Assembly: GCA_963750995.1 (NCBI GenBank)
Contig: CAVVST010000001.1
Span: 783,205-847,204 of the forward strand
Source of the DNA: CAVVST01 sp963750995
GTDB lineage: Bacteria; Acidobacteriota; Vicinamibacteria; Vicinamibacterales; UBA2999
DNA: 64,000 nucleotides
Direction: 5' to 3'
The position numbers and the translations under genes were made by a program. The notes under the pieces were generated by a model. It saw only the letters and a list, made by a program, of their open reading frames with translations. It was not told where the DNA came from and made no database searches. This document shows, piece by piece, positions 8,974 to 19,210 of this stretch (position 1 is its first letter; every line of letters begins with the position of its first letter).

Positions 8974-11302
8974 TCACCGGCGCCGTCCGCCGCCGCCGCC
9001 GCCGCGCATCGCGCCGCCGCTGGGGCGATAGCTGCCCGAGCGCCCCATCGACGAACCGCTGCGCATCGTCGCGGCATCCCGCGTGCGCTGCCCCCCGGCG
9101 CTCCGCGCGGCGGCATCGCGGTTCAGTTGTCCGGTCATGGCCGCGTCCCTGCGCGGGGTCGCTGCCGGCCGCTGCTGCGGCGAGCTCCGCGCGCCACTCC
9201 ATTCTCCGCCGCCGCCGTATTGCTGCCAGGAGTCGCCCTGCTTGCGGTAGACGTTGCCGTCGCGCCCGGCGTAGACATTGCCGCTTCCGGTCGTGCCGAC
9301 GGCGCCGCCACCCTGCGGCCCTCGCCGGCTGGCGGCCGCGCCTCCTCCGCTCGTCCGGGTCGCGCGCGTCGTCGCGCCGGTCAGGTTGCTCGTCACGCGC
9401 GAGGTGGCAGCCCAGTCATCCCCGCGGCGCACGCCCGTGGAGCCCCAGCTCCCGTACACATTCGAGCCCTGACGCGTCGCGCCGTACGCGCCCGGTCCGC
9501 GGGTTGTAGGCCCCGGCGACGCCGCGGGCGCCGTACGGACCGTACGCCGCCGCTCCGCGCGCATAGCTCCCGGTACGCGGGTTGTACCGCGCGCCAACCC
9601 CTGCTCCACCGTAGGGACCGTACACCGCCGCCCCGCGGCCGTAGCTGCCGGTCCACGGGTTGTAGCGCGCGCCGTAGCCGTAGGTCGGGTAGTGCGGGTA
9701 ATACGCCGGATAGAGGCCGCCGTATCCGATGTACGGCGGGTAGTAGTAGCCCGTCCCCCATACCGCGGTCCCCCACGCCACCATCAACCCGGTGTAGGCC
9801 GCGGCGCTGGCGTACACCACCCACTCGTCATCGTCGTCCTCCACCGTCACATACGTCACGTGATGAGAGGGCGAGCTGACCGGGATCTCGTAGATCTGCT
9901 GCGGGACGTCACCGGTCACTTCCCACGGTCCCGAGGCCGTGCTCGACTGGAACCAGACGCCCTGGAAACACATGTAGTACAGGTTGCCGACCTTGAACAC
10001 GTCCTTGTCGGTATTGGTCGCGCGCGCGACGCTCGTGGACTCGATCGGCTGGAACTCGGGGTCCCCCGAGTAGGCCACGTCCGGCGCGCTCACCATCTTC
10101 TTGCTGACGCGCGCGGTTTGCGGGACCTGCGCAAGGAGCACCGCCTCGGCCGCCTCCTGGGTGCCAGGTACCGACGCCAGCACGCGCGAGCGCTCATGCT
10201 CGAGCGGGATCTTGGCGAACTCTGCCGGCAGCGTCGGCGTGGCAAACGTCCACGGCCCACGGAAATCGGGAGCGCTGAACCATCGGCCGGCGACCAGGAA
10301 GTACACCGGGCCTCCCGATCCAAGACGGAACACGTCGGCTTCCGTGTTGCGGACCCACAGGAGGCGCGTGCCGCCCACCGGTTCGTACTGCGGCTGCCCG
10401 CGGAGGAGGATCAGTTCCGCGGGCTTCGTGCTGACGAACACCGTCGGCAACGCCGATGCCGCAACCGTACGCCCTGGCAGGGCGGCACGCACCTCTTTCC
10501 AATTTTCATCGGCCGGAAGCTTCGCGAAGCTCGCGGGCAGCTGGCCGGCGGCCACCCACGGCCCATTCAGGTCGGACGCCTTCATCCATGTGGTCTCGTG
10601 CCGCAGGAAAAGCGTCTTTGACGAGGGATGCTCGAACAGGTCCCAGTTGGTGTTGACTGCGACGCGCAGCTCGTTGCCCTGAATCGGACTCCAGACAGGG
10701 TTGCCGTCAAGGTTCACGACCACGGCGGGGCGCGTGCTGAAGAACACCACAGGGGGATCGGCTTTCACGCCGTCGACATTCTTTGGCCGGATGCTGCTGG
10801 CGTCGAGATAGGCGAGCACGCGATCGAGCGCGATGACGCGCTCGCGGACTGGCATGCTGGCTTTGATCGCCGCCACTGCGGCGCCAGCCTGCTCTCGGGT
10901 GGCGCCCGGAAAGTTCGACCGGATGATGCCAAAGCTGGAAAAATCAACCAGCCGCTGTTCAACCGAGACGCGCGTGTGCGCTTCAGCGGTGATCGTGCCG
11001 AGCTGCGGCATGGTGCTCCCCTTCGGCAGGTACGAGACGGCCGCAAGGAGCGTCATCTGCTGCTGGTTTTCCCAGCTCATGATCTGCGGTTCGTAAATCA
11101 CGATCTCCGCGCCGTCCGGCGCCACATAGCGCCGCGGCCATCCGCCGTCGGGCTGGGCGGGCGCCGCTGGTGCAGCCGCTCTCTGCACTGGTGCAGCCGC
11201 ACTCTGCATGAATGCGCCAAGCGCACCACCAGGCGCCATCAACAGCGCCACCACCGACAACGAGACGAGAACGGTTCGCCGTGCCGACCTGCGCGTACCC
11301 AT
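8974..11302 (-). CDS. large secreted protein with a C-terminal YNPxTGxY repeat tail, one frame break
   Basis: After the signal peptide (VSLSVVALLMAPGGALGAF) comes a region of about 500 residues with a repeated unit in which W/Y motifs recur (DLFEHPSSKTLFLRHETTWMK, DVFRLGSGGPVYFLVAGRWF, DVFKVGNLYYMCFQGVWFQ), each followed by GPW. A Tyr/Gly-rich stretch precedes at least three copies of a YNPRTGSYARGAA-YGPYG repeat and a Gly/Ser/Arg-rich end. Relatives are often named carbohydrate-binding family V/XII, but I see no proof of carbohydrate binding. The frame breaks near 9505 inside the third YNPRTG unit, in a ggaccgg run; the true tail reads on to 8974. It is probably an envelope or surface protein of about 776 residues. 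Confidence 0.7.
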
Positions 11303-11483
11303 AAAGGCCTCCCCGCGATAGCTTTAGCTTGATGCACTGCGGGCGAACGGGCCTATGCCAAAGCGGCCGTGACCTCGTCCGCCGGAACTGCATAGAGCCT
11401 CACGTGGGCCTCTCGGTAGGCTGACTCTCATCGCGCGTGAAGGACCAGGTGAGGTCATCGGAGCGCGCGAAAAGGAGCAGGAC

Positions 11484-12184
11484 ATGAAGAAGGTATTGTT
11501 CGGAGCGTTGCTCGTCACGCTCGTGGCGGCCACGCCGGCGCGGGCCCAGAGCGGCATTTATGAGGATCGTTCAGTTCACTTCAACATCGGCGGCGGATTC
11601 ACGATGCCGATGTCAGACATCTCAGATCGGTTCGGCACAGGTGGTGGCTTCAACATCGGGCTGATCGTCGAGCCCAACCGGTATTCGGGCTCCAGTTCGA
11701 ATACTCGTACAACGGCCTCAACGGCCATGAGACAGACGTGCCGCTCGCCGTCGCGCCGATCGCGGCAATTCTCACCAACGGGGTCATTCAGTCGCATCAC
11801 TACATGCAGTACCTGAATGCGAACGCATCTTTTTCAGGTGGGGTCGCGGTTCAAGGCATACGCGGTGGGTGGGGGAGGCATGTATTACCGGTCGGTGAGC
11901 CTGACGTCGCCGGACGTAGGCTTCACCACCTATTGCGATCCCTACTGGTATGTCTGCGAACCCGAGTTGCGTCCCGATCGATCGCGTGCATTGGCGATCG
12001 CTCCTCGTGGGATCCCGGCATCAACGTCGGCGGCGGCGTGACCTTCGCACTGGGCACGGAGGCGGTCTTCTACGTGGAGAGCCGGTGGCATTACATGTGG
12101 GGCCCCGAGTTCACCGACATAGACGGCGTGGTCCAAAACGCCAACGGCCAGTACCTTCCGGTGACATTCGGATTCCGCTTCTAA
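11484..12184 (+). CDS. outer-membrane beta-barrel protein, about three frame breaks
   Basis: The signal peptide (KKVLFGALLVTLVAATPARAQ) is followed by alternating aromatic/hydrophobic strands: VHFNIGGGFTMPMSD, FEYSYNGLNG, FKAYAVGGGGMYYRSVSL, PGINVGGGVTFALGTEAVFYVESRWHY. The protein ends in FGFRF, a typical C-terminal barrel signature ending in phenylalanine. Frame breaks fall near 11690, 11840 and 11985. The reconstructed size is about 233 residues. The start ATG at 11484 follows gaaaaggagcaggac, a strong ribosome-binding site. It belongs to the general OmpW/outer-membrane-barrel class; the exact family is not recognised. Confidence 0.7.
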
Positions 12185-12284
12185 GCTGCCGGGGAGCGGC
12201 GCGCGCCACGGATACCCGCGACGCTCCGCCGTTCCCTGCGCGCTTTGCTATCCCGCCGCTTGCGGCCACGGGTGAGGACGGATC

Positions 12285-14120
12285 ATGCAGTCGACCGCAC
12301 CGAGTGCTGAAGTGCCGATCGAGCCGTTCCTCACCGCCGCCGACGCCCGTGATCTCCTTCACTCTGCCGTTGAGTGGCTCCCCGTCGGCGTGCTCGTCGT
12401 CAACGGCGACGGGGTGATCGCGGTCGTGAACCGTGAAGCCGAACGCCTGTTCGGCTATGGCGGCGGCGAAATAATCGGGCAATCGATCGAACTCCTCGTG
12501 CCGGATGTCGCACGCGGAGACCACGCAGCCTTTCGTCGCGACTTCACCGCCCGGCCGCACCCCCGGGCGATGGGGGCGGGCCGTGAAGTGTTCGGGCGCC
12601 GGAGGGATGGAGCGGAGGTGCCGATCGAAGTCGGCTTGACGCCGATTCACGTGAACGGCTCGCCGTTCGTGCTGGCGTCCGTGAGCGACCTGACCGAACG
12701 CCACCGCGCCCAGATCGCGCTCGACGAGCGGCTCGCGTTCGAACGTTTCGTCGGTGAACTGGGCGCCGAATTCGTGAACATGCGCCCGGAGGAAGTCGAT
12801 CGCGCTCTCCAGGACGCCCTCCGACGCGTGGTCCGCACGCTCGGCGTGGACCGCAGCGCGCTGTTCCAGGTTGACGACACCGGCGATTTCGTCCACACGC
12901 ATCAATCGACTCGCACCGGATGCCTGCCTTCGCTGCCTCGTGTCTCGGCGCGCCGGGAATTTCCGTGGCACCTGTCACAGATTCGTAGCGGAGCGGTGGT
13001 CAGCTTCGCCGCGGTCGACGACGTGCCCGACGCCGTCGATCGGGAGAGCCTTCGTCGTCTCGGTACGAAGTCGGCGGTCACGCTCCCTCTCAGCGTCGCC
13101 GGTCAGACGTGGGGAGCCCTCAGTTTCAGCACCGTGCGAGAACAGCGATCGTGGGCGTCTGATGTGATCAACCGCCTGCGCGTGGTCGCCCTGATCTTCG
13201 CCAACGCGCTCGCGCGGCGGCTGGCCGATGAGCGGCTGCAACAGACGGTTGGCGCCATGACGGCGCTGCGCGACCGGCTGCGCGACGAGAATCGGTATCT
13301 GCGCGACGAACTGCAGCGACTTGCCGGCACACATCCCATCGTCGGCCACAGTCTCGCGGCACGGCGGACGCTCGCACAGGTGCGCGAGGCGGCGGCGACC
13401 GATGCTCCGGTCCTGCTGATCGGGGAAGCTGGCACCGGAAAGGCGCTGCTCGCGGCCCGCATACACGATCTGAGCACCCGGCGTGAGCGGGCGATGGTGC
13501 GCGTGAATTGTGCCGCCACGACCGCACTGATCGACGGCCGGCCGTTCGCCGGCGAGCAGGACCTGTTCGCGAGCGACGACCATGGCCAGGTTGGCCGCCT
13601 CGAGCTCGCCAATGGTTCGACTGTGTTCTTCGACGAAATTGTCGATCTGTCGCTGGAGGCGCAGGCGAACCTGAGCCGCATCCTGGAGCACGGCCAGATC
13701 CAGTCACCCGGTCACGACGGGCCGGTGCCACTCGACGTGCGGATCATCGCGGCCACCCGCGAGGACCTGCAGCGATGCATCGCCGAGGGAACGTTTCGGG
13801 AGGACCTGTATGTCCGTCTCAATGTCTTTCCGATCCACGTGCCGCCGCTGCGGGAACGCCGCGACGATATCCCGGTGTTGGTGTGGCGGTTCGTGGATGA
13901 ATTCTCGATGGCTTACCGCAGGCCGATTGACGCCATCGACCAGGCGTCGATGACGGCGCTGCAGGCCTACTCCTGGCCGGGAAACGCCCGCGAACTACGT
14001 AACGTCGTCGAGCAGGCGATGATGGGCTCGACGACCCGGCGCCTCCGCATCGCCGTGCCCTCGAACGATTCCATCCCGCGGCGTCGAAAAAGCCGCTCCG
14101 ACAGTCTCCGTCACGCGTAG
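12285..14120 (+). CDS. PAS-GAF-AAA+ regulator lacking the GAFTGA loop and the DNA-binding domain
   Basis: This intact 611-residue protein has a PAS domain (about 25-150; LFGYGGGEIIGQSIELLVP), a GAF domain (about 160-320), a coiled-coil linker (LRDRLRDENRYLRDELQRL) and a sigma-54-type AAA+ core. Walker A is GEAGTGKALLAA, Walker B is GSTVFFDEI, and the arginine-finger region FREDLYVRLNVFPIHVPPLRER is kept. The segment aligned with GAFTGA, the loop that engages sigma-54, reads DLFASD at the same position with no gap. The protein stops about 30 residues after the C-helix (SWPGNARELRNVVEQ) without a Fis-type HTH. It therefore probably does not activate sigma-54 transcription and may work by protein-protein contact. 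It sits upstream of the MASE1 kinase on the same strand. Confidence 0.85.
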   Translation: MQSTAPSAEVPIEPFLTAADARDLLHSAVEWLPVGVLVVNGDGVIAVVNREAERLFGYGGGEIIGQSIELLVPDVARGDHAAFRRDFTARPHPRAMGAGREVFGRRRDGAEVPIEVGLTPIHVNGSPFVLASVSDLTERHRAQIALDERLAFERFVGELGAEFVNMRPEEVDRALQDALRRVVRTLGVDRSALFQVDDTGDFVHTHQSTRTGCLPSLPRVSARREFPWHLSQIRSGAVVSFAAVDDVPDAVDRESLRRLGTKSAVTLPLSVAGQTWGALSFSTVREQRSWASDVINRLRVVALIFANALARRLADERLQQTVGAMTALRDRLRDENRYLRDELQRLAGTHPIVGHSLAARRTLAQVREAAATDAPVLLIGEAGTGKALLAARIHDLSTRRERAMVRVNCAATTALIDGRPFAGEQDLFASDDHGQVGRLELANGSTVFFDEIVDLSLEAQANLSRILEHGQIQSPGHDGPVPLDVRIIAATREDLQRCIAEGTFREDLYVRLNVFPIHVPPLRERRDDIPVLVWRFVDEFSMAYRRPIDAIDQASMTALQAYSWPGNARELRNVVEQAMMGSTTRRLRIAVPSNDSIPRRRKSRSDSLRHA

Positions 14121-14189
14121 CTGGCCTGACCCGGCGTGACCCTGGACCCGTTTTGGGGTATACAGGGCAGCCGGGTGTAAGCTACGCCA

Positions 14190-16232
14190 TTGCCGGGGTC
14201 CGAGTCACTGACGCGTCTCTGGACCGAGCTGCGGACTGACGCGCGCTCGTGGGACCAGCTCAAGCTCCCGCTGCTCGTATTCGTCGGTTATGCGCTCGGA
14301 GCACAACTCGGAATGGTGCTCCGCATGCCGGACACCATCACCTCGGTCGTGTGGCCGCCGAACGCCATCCTGACCACGGCGCTGCTGTTTACGCCGCCGC
14401 GGCGCTGGCCAGTCGTGTTCGCCGCGGCGTTTCCAGCACATCTGCTGGTCGAGCTGGGAGCCTTCCCCTGGCCGCTGGTCCTCGCCTTCTTCATCACCAA
14501 CTGCAGTGAGGCGCTGCTTGCGGGGGTCGGCGTGTGGCTGTTCAGCGACGCGCCATCGCGTTTCGACACGCTGTCTCGAGTCTCGGTCTTTCTCACCTGG
14601 GGCGTAGTGTTCGCCCCGGTGGTCTCGTCATTTTTCGACGCGGCGGTCGCATCCATCCTCGGCGGCCAGGACTACTGGTCGGTTTGGAACGTGCGCGTGC
14701 CGTCGAATGCGCTGGGAGCCGTCGCGATTGTACCGGCGCTCAGCGGCGTGTTACATACCGGCTACGGGGCCCTCGTGGCGTTGCCGCGAACGCGGTTGCG
14801 CGAAGCCGCCAAGATCGGCGCCGGCATCCTCGTCGCCGCGCTGGTGGTGGCGACAGACATCGGCCATGAGGGCTTCGCCGGCATTCCCCTGGTGCTCTTC
14901 CTGCCGTTCATGCTGTGGGCGGCGGTGAAGTTTGGAACCGCAGGGGCGGGCCTGGCGCTACTCGCGACAGTACTCGCCGCGATAGGATCGGCTGTCTACG
15001 GCCACGGCCTCCTTGAGTATGTTGCGCCCGACGATCGCGTGCGCGTGCTGCAGGTAGCGCTTACTGTCGTCGCCCTGCCGCTGATGTGTCTTGCCGCGCT
15101 CGTCGAGGAGCGAAAGCGGGCGGAGGACGCGCTGCGCATCAGCGACGTGCTGAAATCCGCAATCCTGAACTCGCTGCCAAGCCACGTCGCCGTGCTCGAT
15201 CGTGACGGCCGCATCATCGCCACCAACGAGGGCCGGATGGGCGCCAACAGGGACACGACCCGCGTGGGCGACTCGTATCTCGACCTCTGGGCGGCCGGTG
15301 AGCGCAAGGGAGAAGCAACGGCCATCAGTGCGCTGAAAGGCGTGCGTAACGTGCTCGACGGCACCAACACGAACTTCTCGATGGAATATTCCACCCACAC
15401 CCCTGACAGCGACAACTGGTGGTTAATGCGCGCGGTCCCACTGAAACGGCAGGCAGGTGGAGCGGTGGTAACCCACACAGATGTGACCGAGGCGCACAGG
15501 GCGGAGTTGGACGCGCGCCGCAACCGCGATGAACTGGCCCACTTGTCCCGCGTGTTCGTGGTGAACGAACTGACGACCTCCCTCTCGCACCAGTTGAGCC
15601 AGCCGCTCACCGGCATCGTCGGCAATGCCCAGGCCGGCCGCCGTCTCCTCGACGTGAAAAAGACGGGCGTGGGGGATTTGCGCCCGATCTTCACCGACAT
15701 TCTCTCGGACGCGGCGCGTGCCACTGACCTGGTTCGCGGACTCCGCGACATGATGCGAAAGGGCTCGAGCGAGCAGGAAGCGGTCGCGATCAATGCCGTC
15801 GTGGAGGAAGCGTCGAGAATCGTGATGAGCGATGCCGTCATCCGCGGCGTGTCGCTGCAGCTCGAGATATCGCCGTCGCTGCCTCAGGTCACCGGCAATC
15901 GGGTCCAGCTTCAGCAGGTGATACTGAACCTGCTGCTGAACGCACTGGACGCCGTGACCTCGCGCGCCGGGTTCCCGCGCATCGTCAAGCTGTCTACGCA
16001 CAAGCGCGAGCCGGATGGCGTTGTCGTCTCAGTGTCAGACAATGGTCCGGGCCTGCCGGCCGCCGGTGACACCATTTTTGAGGCGTTCTATACGACGAAG
16101 CCGTCGGGAACCGGGCTCGGCCTGTCGATCGCGCGTTCGATTGTCGAGGCCCACAGCGGCACTATTCACGCTCGCAACCGGCAGGGCGGCGGCGCCGTTT
16201 TCCAGGTGACGCTCCCGCCGGCCACGGATTAG
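14190..16232 (+). CDS. MASE1-PAS sensor histidine kinase
   Basis: This is a 680-residue membrane kinase. Residues about 20-305 form the multi-helix MASE1 sensor (GYALGAQLGMVLRMPD, VVWPPNAILTTALLF). A PAS domain follows at about 325-440 (LNSLPSHVAVLDRDGRIIATNEG), then HisKA with phospho-acceptor in LSHQLSQPLTGI (near residue 468), and HATPase with N box VILNLLLNALDAV, G1 SDNGPGLP and G2 GTGLGLSIA. The order PAS-HisKA with LSHQLSQPL is typical of FixL-like kinases. The FixJ-like regulator starts 29 bp downstream, and the two form a likely pair. The start is a TTG at 14190; no other candidate keeps the first helix. MASE1 ligands are unknown; it is likely an integral membrane sensor. Confidence 0.9.
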   Translation: MPGSESLTRLWTELRTDARSWDQLKLPLLVFVGYALGAQLGMVLRMPDTITSVVWPPNAILTTALLFTPPRRWPVVFAAAFPAHLLVELGAFPWPLVLAFFITNCSEALLAGVGVWLFSDAPSRFDTLSRVSVFLTWGVVFAPVVSSFFDAAVASILGGQDYWSVWNVRVPSNALGAVAIVPALSGVLHTGYGALVALPRTRLREAAKIGAGILVAALVVATDIGHEGFAGIPLVLFLPFMLWAAVKFGTAGAGLALLATVLAAIGSAVYGHGLLEYVAPDDRVRVLQVALTVVALPLMCLAALVEERKRAEDALRISDVLKSAILNSLPSHVAVLDRDGRIIATNEGRMGANRDTTRVGDSYLDLWAAGERKGEATAISALKGVRNVLDGTNTNFSMEYSTHTPDSDNWWLMRAVPLKRQAGGAVVTHTDVTEAHRAELDARRNRDELAHLSRVFVVNELTTSLSHQLSQPLTGIVGNAQAGRRLLDVKKTGVGDLRPIFTDILSDAARATDLVRGLRDMMRKGSSEQEAVAINAVVEEASRIVMSDAVIRGVSLQLEISPSLPQVTGNRVQLQQVILNLLLNALDAVTSRAGFPRIVKLSTHKREPDGVVVSVSDNGPGLPAAGDTIFEAFYTTKPSGTGLGLSIARSIVEAHSGTIHARNRQGGGAVFQVTLPPATD

Positions 16233-16261
16233 CGGCTGTGACCCAGCAGGTAAGGAACTAG

Positions 16262-16924
16262 ATGAAGACACAAAAGGCGACGGTGCTGGTGGTTGACGAC
16301 GACGCATCGGTCAGAGTGGCACTGTCGAGGCTCCTGATGTCGGTCGGCTACCGCGTGGAGACGTTCGCGGGCGCGGCGGAATTCCTCGAGAAAGCTTCCC
16401 GGACCGCGCGAGGGTGCATCGTGCTCGACGTGAAGATGCCGGTAACCAACGGCATCGAACTGCAGCGGCAGCTTGGAGGCGCGGGAATCGACCTGCCGGT
16501 GATCTTCCTCTCAGCGCACGTCGACGTGCCGCTGACTGTGAATGCGATGAAGGGAGGAGCCCTCGAGGTCATCATCAAGCCGTTTGACGAGCATCAACTG
16601 CTGGACGCGATCCAGAACGCGGTTGAACAGGACCGGATGCGGGATCTGCACCGCATCGAGAGCGTGCAACTGCGGCAGCGGCTCGACGCCATGTCCCCGC
16701 GCGAGCGCACCGTGATGTCGCTGGTCGTAACCGGCATGCTGAATAAACAGATCGCCGCGCTTCTCGGCATTTCCGAAAAGACCGTGAAGGTACACCGCGC
16801 GCACGTGATGACGAAGATGCAGGCGTCTTCGCTGCCGGAACTGGTTCGCATCGCGGACCGTCTTGGGCTCGCACCAGACATTCCTGTATCCGATCCGAAA
16901 CGAGCCGACAGTCTCAGCCGCTAG
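16262..16924 (+). CDS. FixJ-family response regulator
   Basis: This 220-residue protein has a receiver (VVDDDASVRVAL; phosphoacceptor in CIVLDVKMP near residue 56; switch serine in VIFLSAH; lysine in IIKPFDEH) and a C-terminal LuxR-type HTH (MSPRERTVMSLVVTGMLNKQIAALLGIS, TVKVHRAHVM). The linker length and FixJ-style HTH match the TodT/FixJ family. It is adjacent to the MASE1 kinase (29 bp), its probable partner. The gene is intact, with aggtaaggaactag before the ATG. Confidence 0.92.
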   Translation: MKTQKATVLVVDDDASVRVALSRLLMSVGYRVETFAGAAEFLEKASRTARGCIVLDVKMPVTNGIELQRQLGGAGIDLPVIFLSAHVDVPLTVNAMKGGALEVIIKPFDEHQLLDAIQNAVEQDRMRDLHRIESVQLRQRLDAMSPRERTVMSLVVTGMLNKQIAALLGISEKTVKVHRAHVMTKMQASSLPELVRIADRLGLAPDIPVSDPKRADSLSR

Positions 16925-17078
16925 CCTAAGGTCCAATAGCCAAACCCCTTGCCAGTCAGTAATCTGCCGTCGCACCCTGCTCCCCGGGGTGATCTCGAGC
17001 GTGGCACATCTTTCGCTGACCTGGTGGCGCATGGCTGGTACAAGTCCCGGTTTACGAGCGGCTCGGCGTCACCTTCGA

Positions 17079-19073
17079 ATGGTGAAAGCGGATATGCCTC
17101 ACGACGTCGCCGCGGCGGTGAAACGACTGGCCGACGCGCTCCTGGAGCCGCACGGAGCAGCGGATCCGGCCACAGTGCTCGAGCATCTCCGGTTGGACCT
17201 TCACGCAAGCGACGCGTTCCTGTGGCTGTGCGACGACGCGCGCGCCTCGTGCGCGCTGCATGCAGGCGGCAGCGACGTCTCCAATTCCCTGGTCATCGCC
17301 TTTGACGAAGGAACGGAGATTGCCGCCCGGCTCGGCGCCAGCGGCAGCGTCTTCTGCCGCGCCGGCGAGGTTTCAGGCCTCGAATCGTTCGTTCCCTCCG
17401 ACTTCCGCTCGTACGCCGCGACCGCCGCCGCCGGTCGCGACGGCGCCACGGCCGTGCTGGCCGTCGCCTGGCCCGACGTGAATCCGAAGTGGGAGGAAAG
17501 CGATGCCGGCCATCTGAGAATTGCGGCAGCGTTGCTCTCGCAGGCGCTGTCCAGCGCCCCCGCTCCCGACACGAAAGCCAGGCTGTCCGAGGCGATCGCT
17601 GCCTCGGTCGCCAGCCGCATCGCGGTCGTCGACCGGAGCGGCGTCATCGTCGCCGTAAATGCCGCCTGGACTGACTTTGCGACCAGGCATGGCGCCGTTC
17701 CTCCCTCGCTGGACATCGGCGTGAACTACCTCGACGTGTGCCGGCACGCAGCCGCGGTCGGCGAGGCCGAGGCCCGGGCGGTGACGGAAGGTATCGAGGC
17801 CGTGTTCCGCGGGTCTTCGGAGACATTCTCGACCACCTACACATGCGACGTGCCCGGCGAAGAACGCTGGTGGATTGTCACGGTCACCCCGTTGCGCCAC
17901 GTGGCGGGAGGCGCGGTGATCGAACACCTGGCGCTGACGCATCCGACCGTCGACGACCTGGCGCAGCGCCTGGGGAACCGCGAGTTCGAGCGACTGGCTG
18001 AGGCGGCGCCCGTGCCGGTCTGGATTGCCACTGGCGACGGCCGGCTGTTGTACAGCAACGAACAGTGGCCATCAGAATCGCTGGCGTCGGGTGCGGCACG
18101 CACGCGGATGTGGACCGAGCCGATTCATCCTGAGGATTGCGAGCGGGCGTCAGCCGTGTTTCGCCTGGCGGCGTCGCGACGCCGGCCGTTTCACGCCGAG
18201 CTGAGGGTACGTTCGACGGACGGCTCGTACCGCTGGTGGAGCTGCCGTGCCGCGCCGCGGTACGCCGCCAGTGGAGAGCTCGAATGCTACGTCGGCGTCT
18301 GCTCCGACGCGATGATGACACGCACGTGGAAGTCGGCCTTCGACCATGTCGCTGGCAAGCTCGTGGCGGCACAGGAATCGGAGCGCATCAGAATCGCCCG
18401 CGAGCTGCACGACGACCTGGGCCAGCAGACTGCGGTTCTCGCCTCGAAGATCGACATGCTCAGCCAGAAGGGCATGGAGAATTCTCGTCTTGCCATCGAC
18501 GAAATCCGGACGCGAGTCCGGGAGATTGCCGGAACCATCCACAACCTCTCGCACCAGTTGCACCCGGCGAAGCTGCGGCTGCTCGGCCTGGTACGAACGC
18601 TCGCGGCGTTGTGCCGCGACGAGTCGCTCGGCAGCGGTGTCGCGGTGCGATTCGCGGCGGCCGACGTACCTGGCCAGCTGCCGGAAGATATCTCGCTCTG
18701 CCTGTTTCGAGTGGCGCAGGAAGGCGTTCGCAACGCACTCAAGCACAGTGGCTGCACGACCATCAACGTCATGCTGTCGGCGACGCCGTCGCGAACCGTG
18801 CTGGAGGTCTCTGACAACGGGTCCGGATTCAATCCGCTCGAGCAGTCTGCCGGGCTCGGGCTCCTGACGATGCGCGAACGCGTGCAGCTGGTTCGAGGCG
18901 TGCTTTCCGTGCAGCCCCTGCAACCGCACGGCACCACCGTCAGAATCGTGGTGCCGCTGAACCGGGACGCTGACAGCAAGGCGCCACACATGCCATCAGG
19001 CGTTGCCGTGCCGCATCCAGCTTCTGCGTCTGCTCCCTCGGGCACGACCGGCATTCGCACTCCAAGATCCTGA
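17079..19073 (+). CDS. PAS sensor histidine kinase of the NarX/HisKA_3 type
   Basis: This soluble kinase of about 664 residues has a GAF-like N-terminus (about 20-165), a PAS domain (about 175-290; IAVVDRSGVIVAVNAAWTDFA), a second PAS (about 300-420; VPVWIATGDGRLLYSNEQW, ending YRWWSCRAAPRY), then HisKA_3 dimerisation with phospho-acceptor in RIARELHDDLGQQ and a HATPase with LFRVAQEGVRNALKHS and GLGLLTMRERV. This kinase class phosphorylates NarL-type regulators, whereas the neighbouring regulator is FixJ-like, so its partner may be elsewhere (the NarL-type gene at 7767-8395 is an orphan). I chose the ATG at 17079; the frame is open upstream to 16863, but that overlaps the previous gene. ATG 17094 is also possible. 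Confidence 0.87.
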   Translation: MVKADMPHDVAAAVKRLADALLEPHGAADPATVLEHLRLDLHASDAFLWLCDDARASCALHAGGSDVSNSLVIAFDEGTEIAARLGASGSVFCRAGEVSGLESFVPSDFRSYAATAAAGRDGATAVLAVAWPDVNPKWEESDAGHLRIAAALLSQALSSAPAPDTKARLSEAIAASVASRIAVVDRSGVIVAVNAAWTDFATRHGAVPPSLDIGVNYLDVCRHAAAVGEAEARAVTEGIEAVFRGSSETFSTTYTCDVPGEERWWIVTVTPLRHVAGGAVIEHLALTHPTVDDLAQRLGNREFERLAEAAPVPVWIATGDGRLLYSNEQWPSESLASGAARTRMWTEPIHPEDCERASAVFRLAASRRRPFHAELRVRSTDGSYRWWSCRAAPRYAASGELECYVGVCSDAMMTRTWKSAFDHVAGKLVAAQESERIRIARELHDDLGQQTAVLASKIDMLSQKGMENSRLAIDEIRTRVREIAGTIHNLSHQLHPAKLRLLGLVRTLAALCRDESLGSGVAVRFAAADVPGQLPEDISLCLFRVAQEGVRNALKHSGCTTINVMLSATPSRTVLEVSDNGSGFNPLEQSAGLGLLTMRERVQLVRGVLSVQPLQPHGTTVRIVVPLNRDADSKAPHMPSGVAVPHPASASAPSGTTGIRTPRS

Positions 19074-19210
19074 ATCGACTGGGTGATCGACGCGACGACA
19101 TCCGGTGACGCGCGCACCACCGACCGTGAGGTGCGGCGCTGCCCGGAGGGCGTCGCGTATCGTGCGCAGCTATGCGCCGCGGCGGTACACAGCTTGCCCC
19201 ACCTTGTCCC

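Noticed and set aside
16863..17078. Upstream extension of the NarX-like kinase
   Set aside because: It would overlap the FixJ-like gene and shows no conserved sequence before the ATG at 17079.
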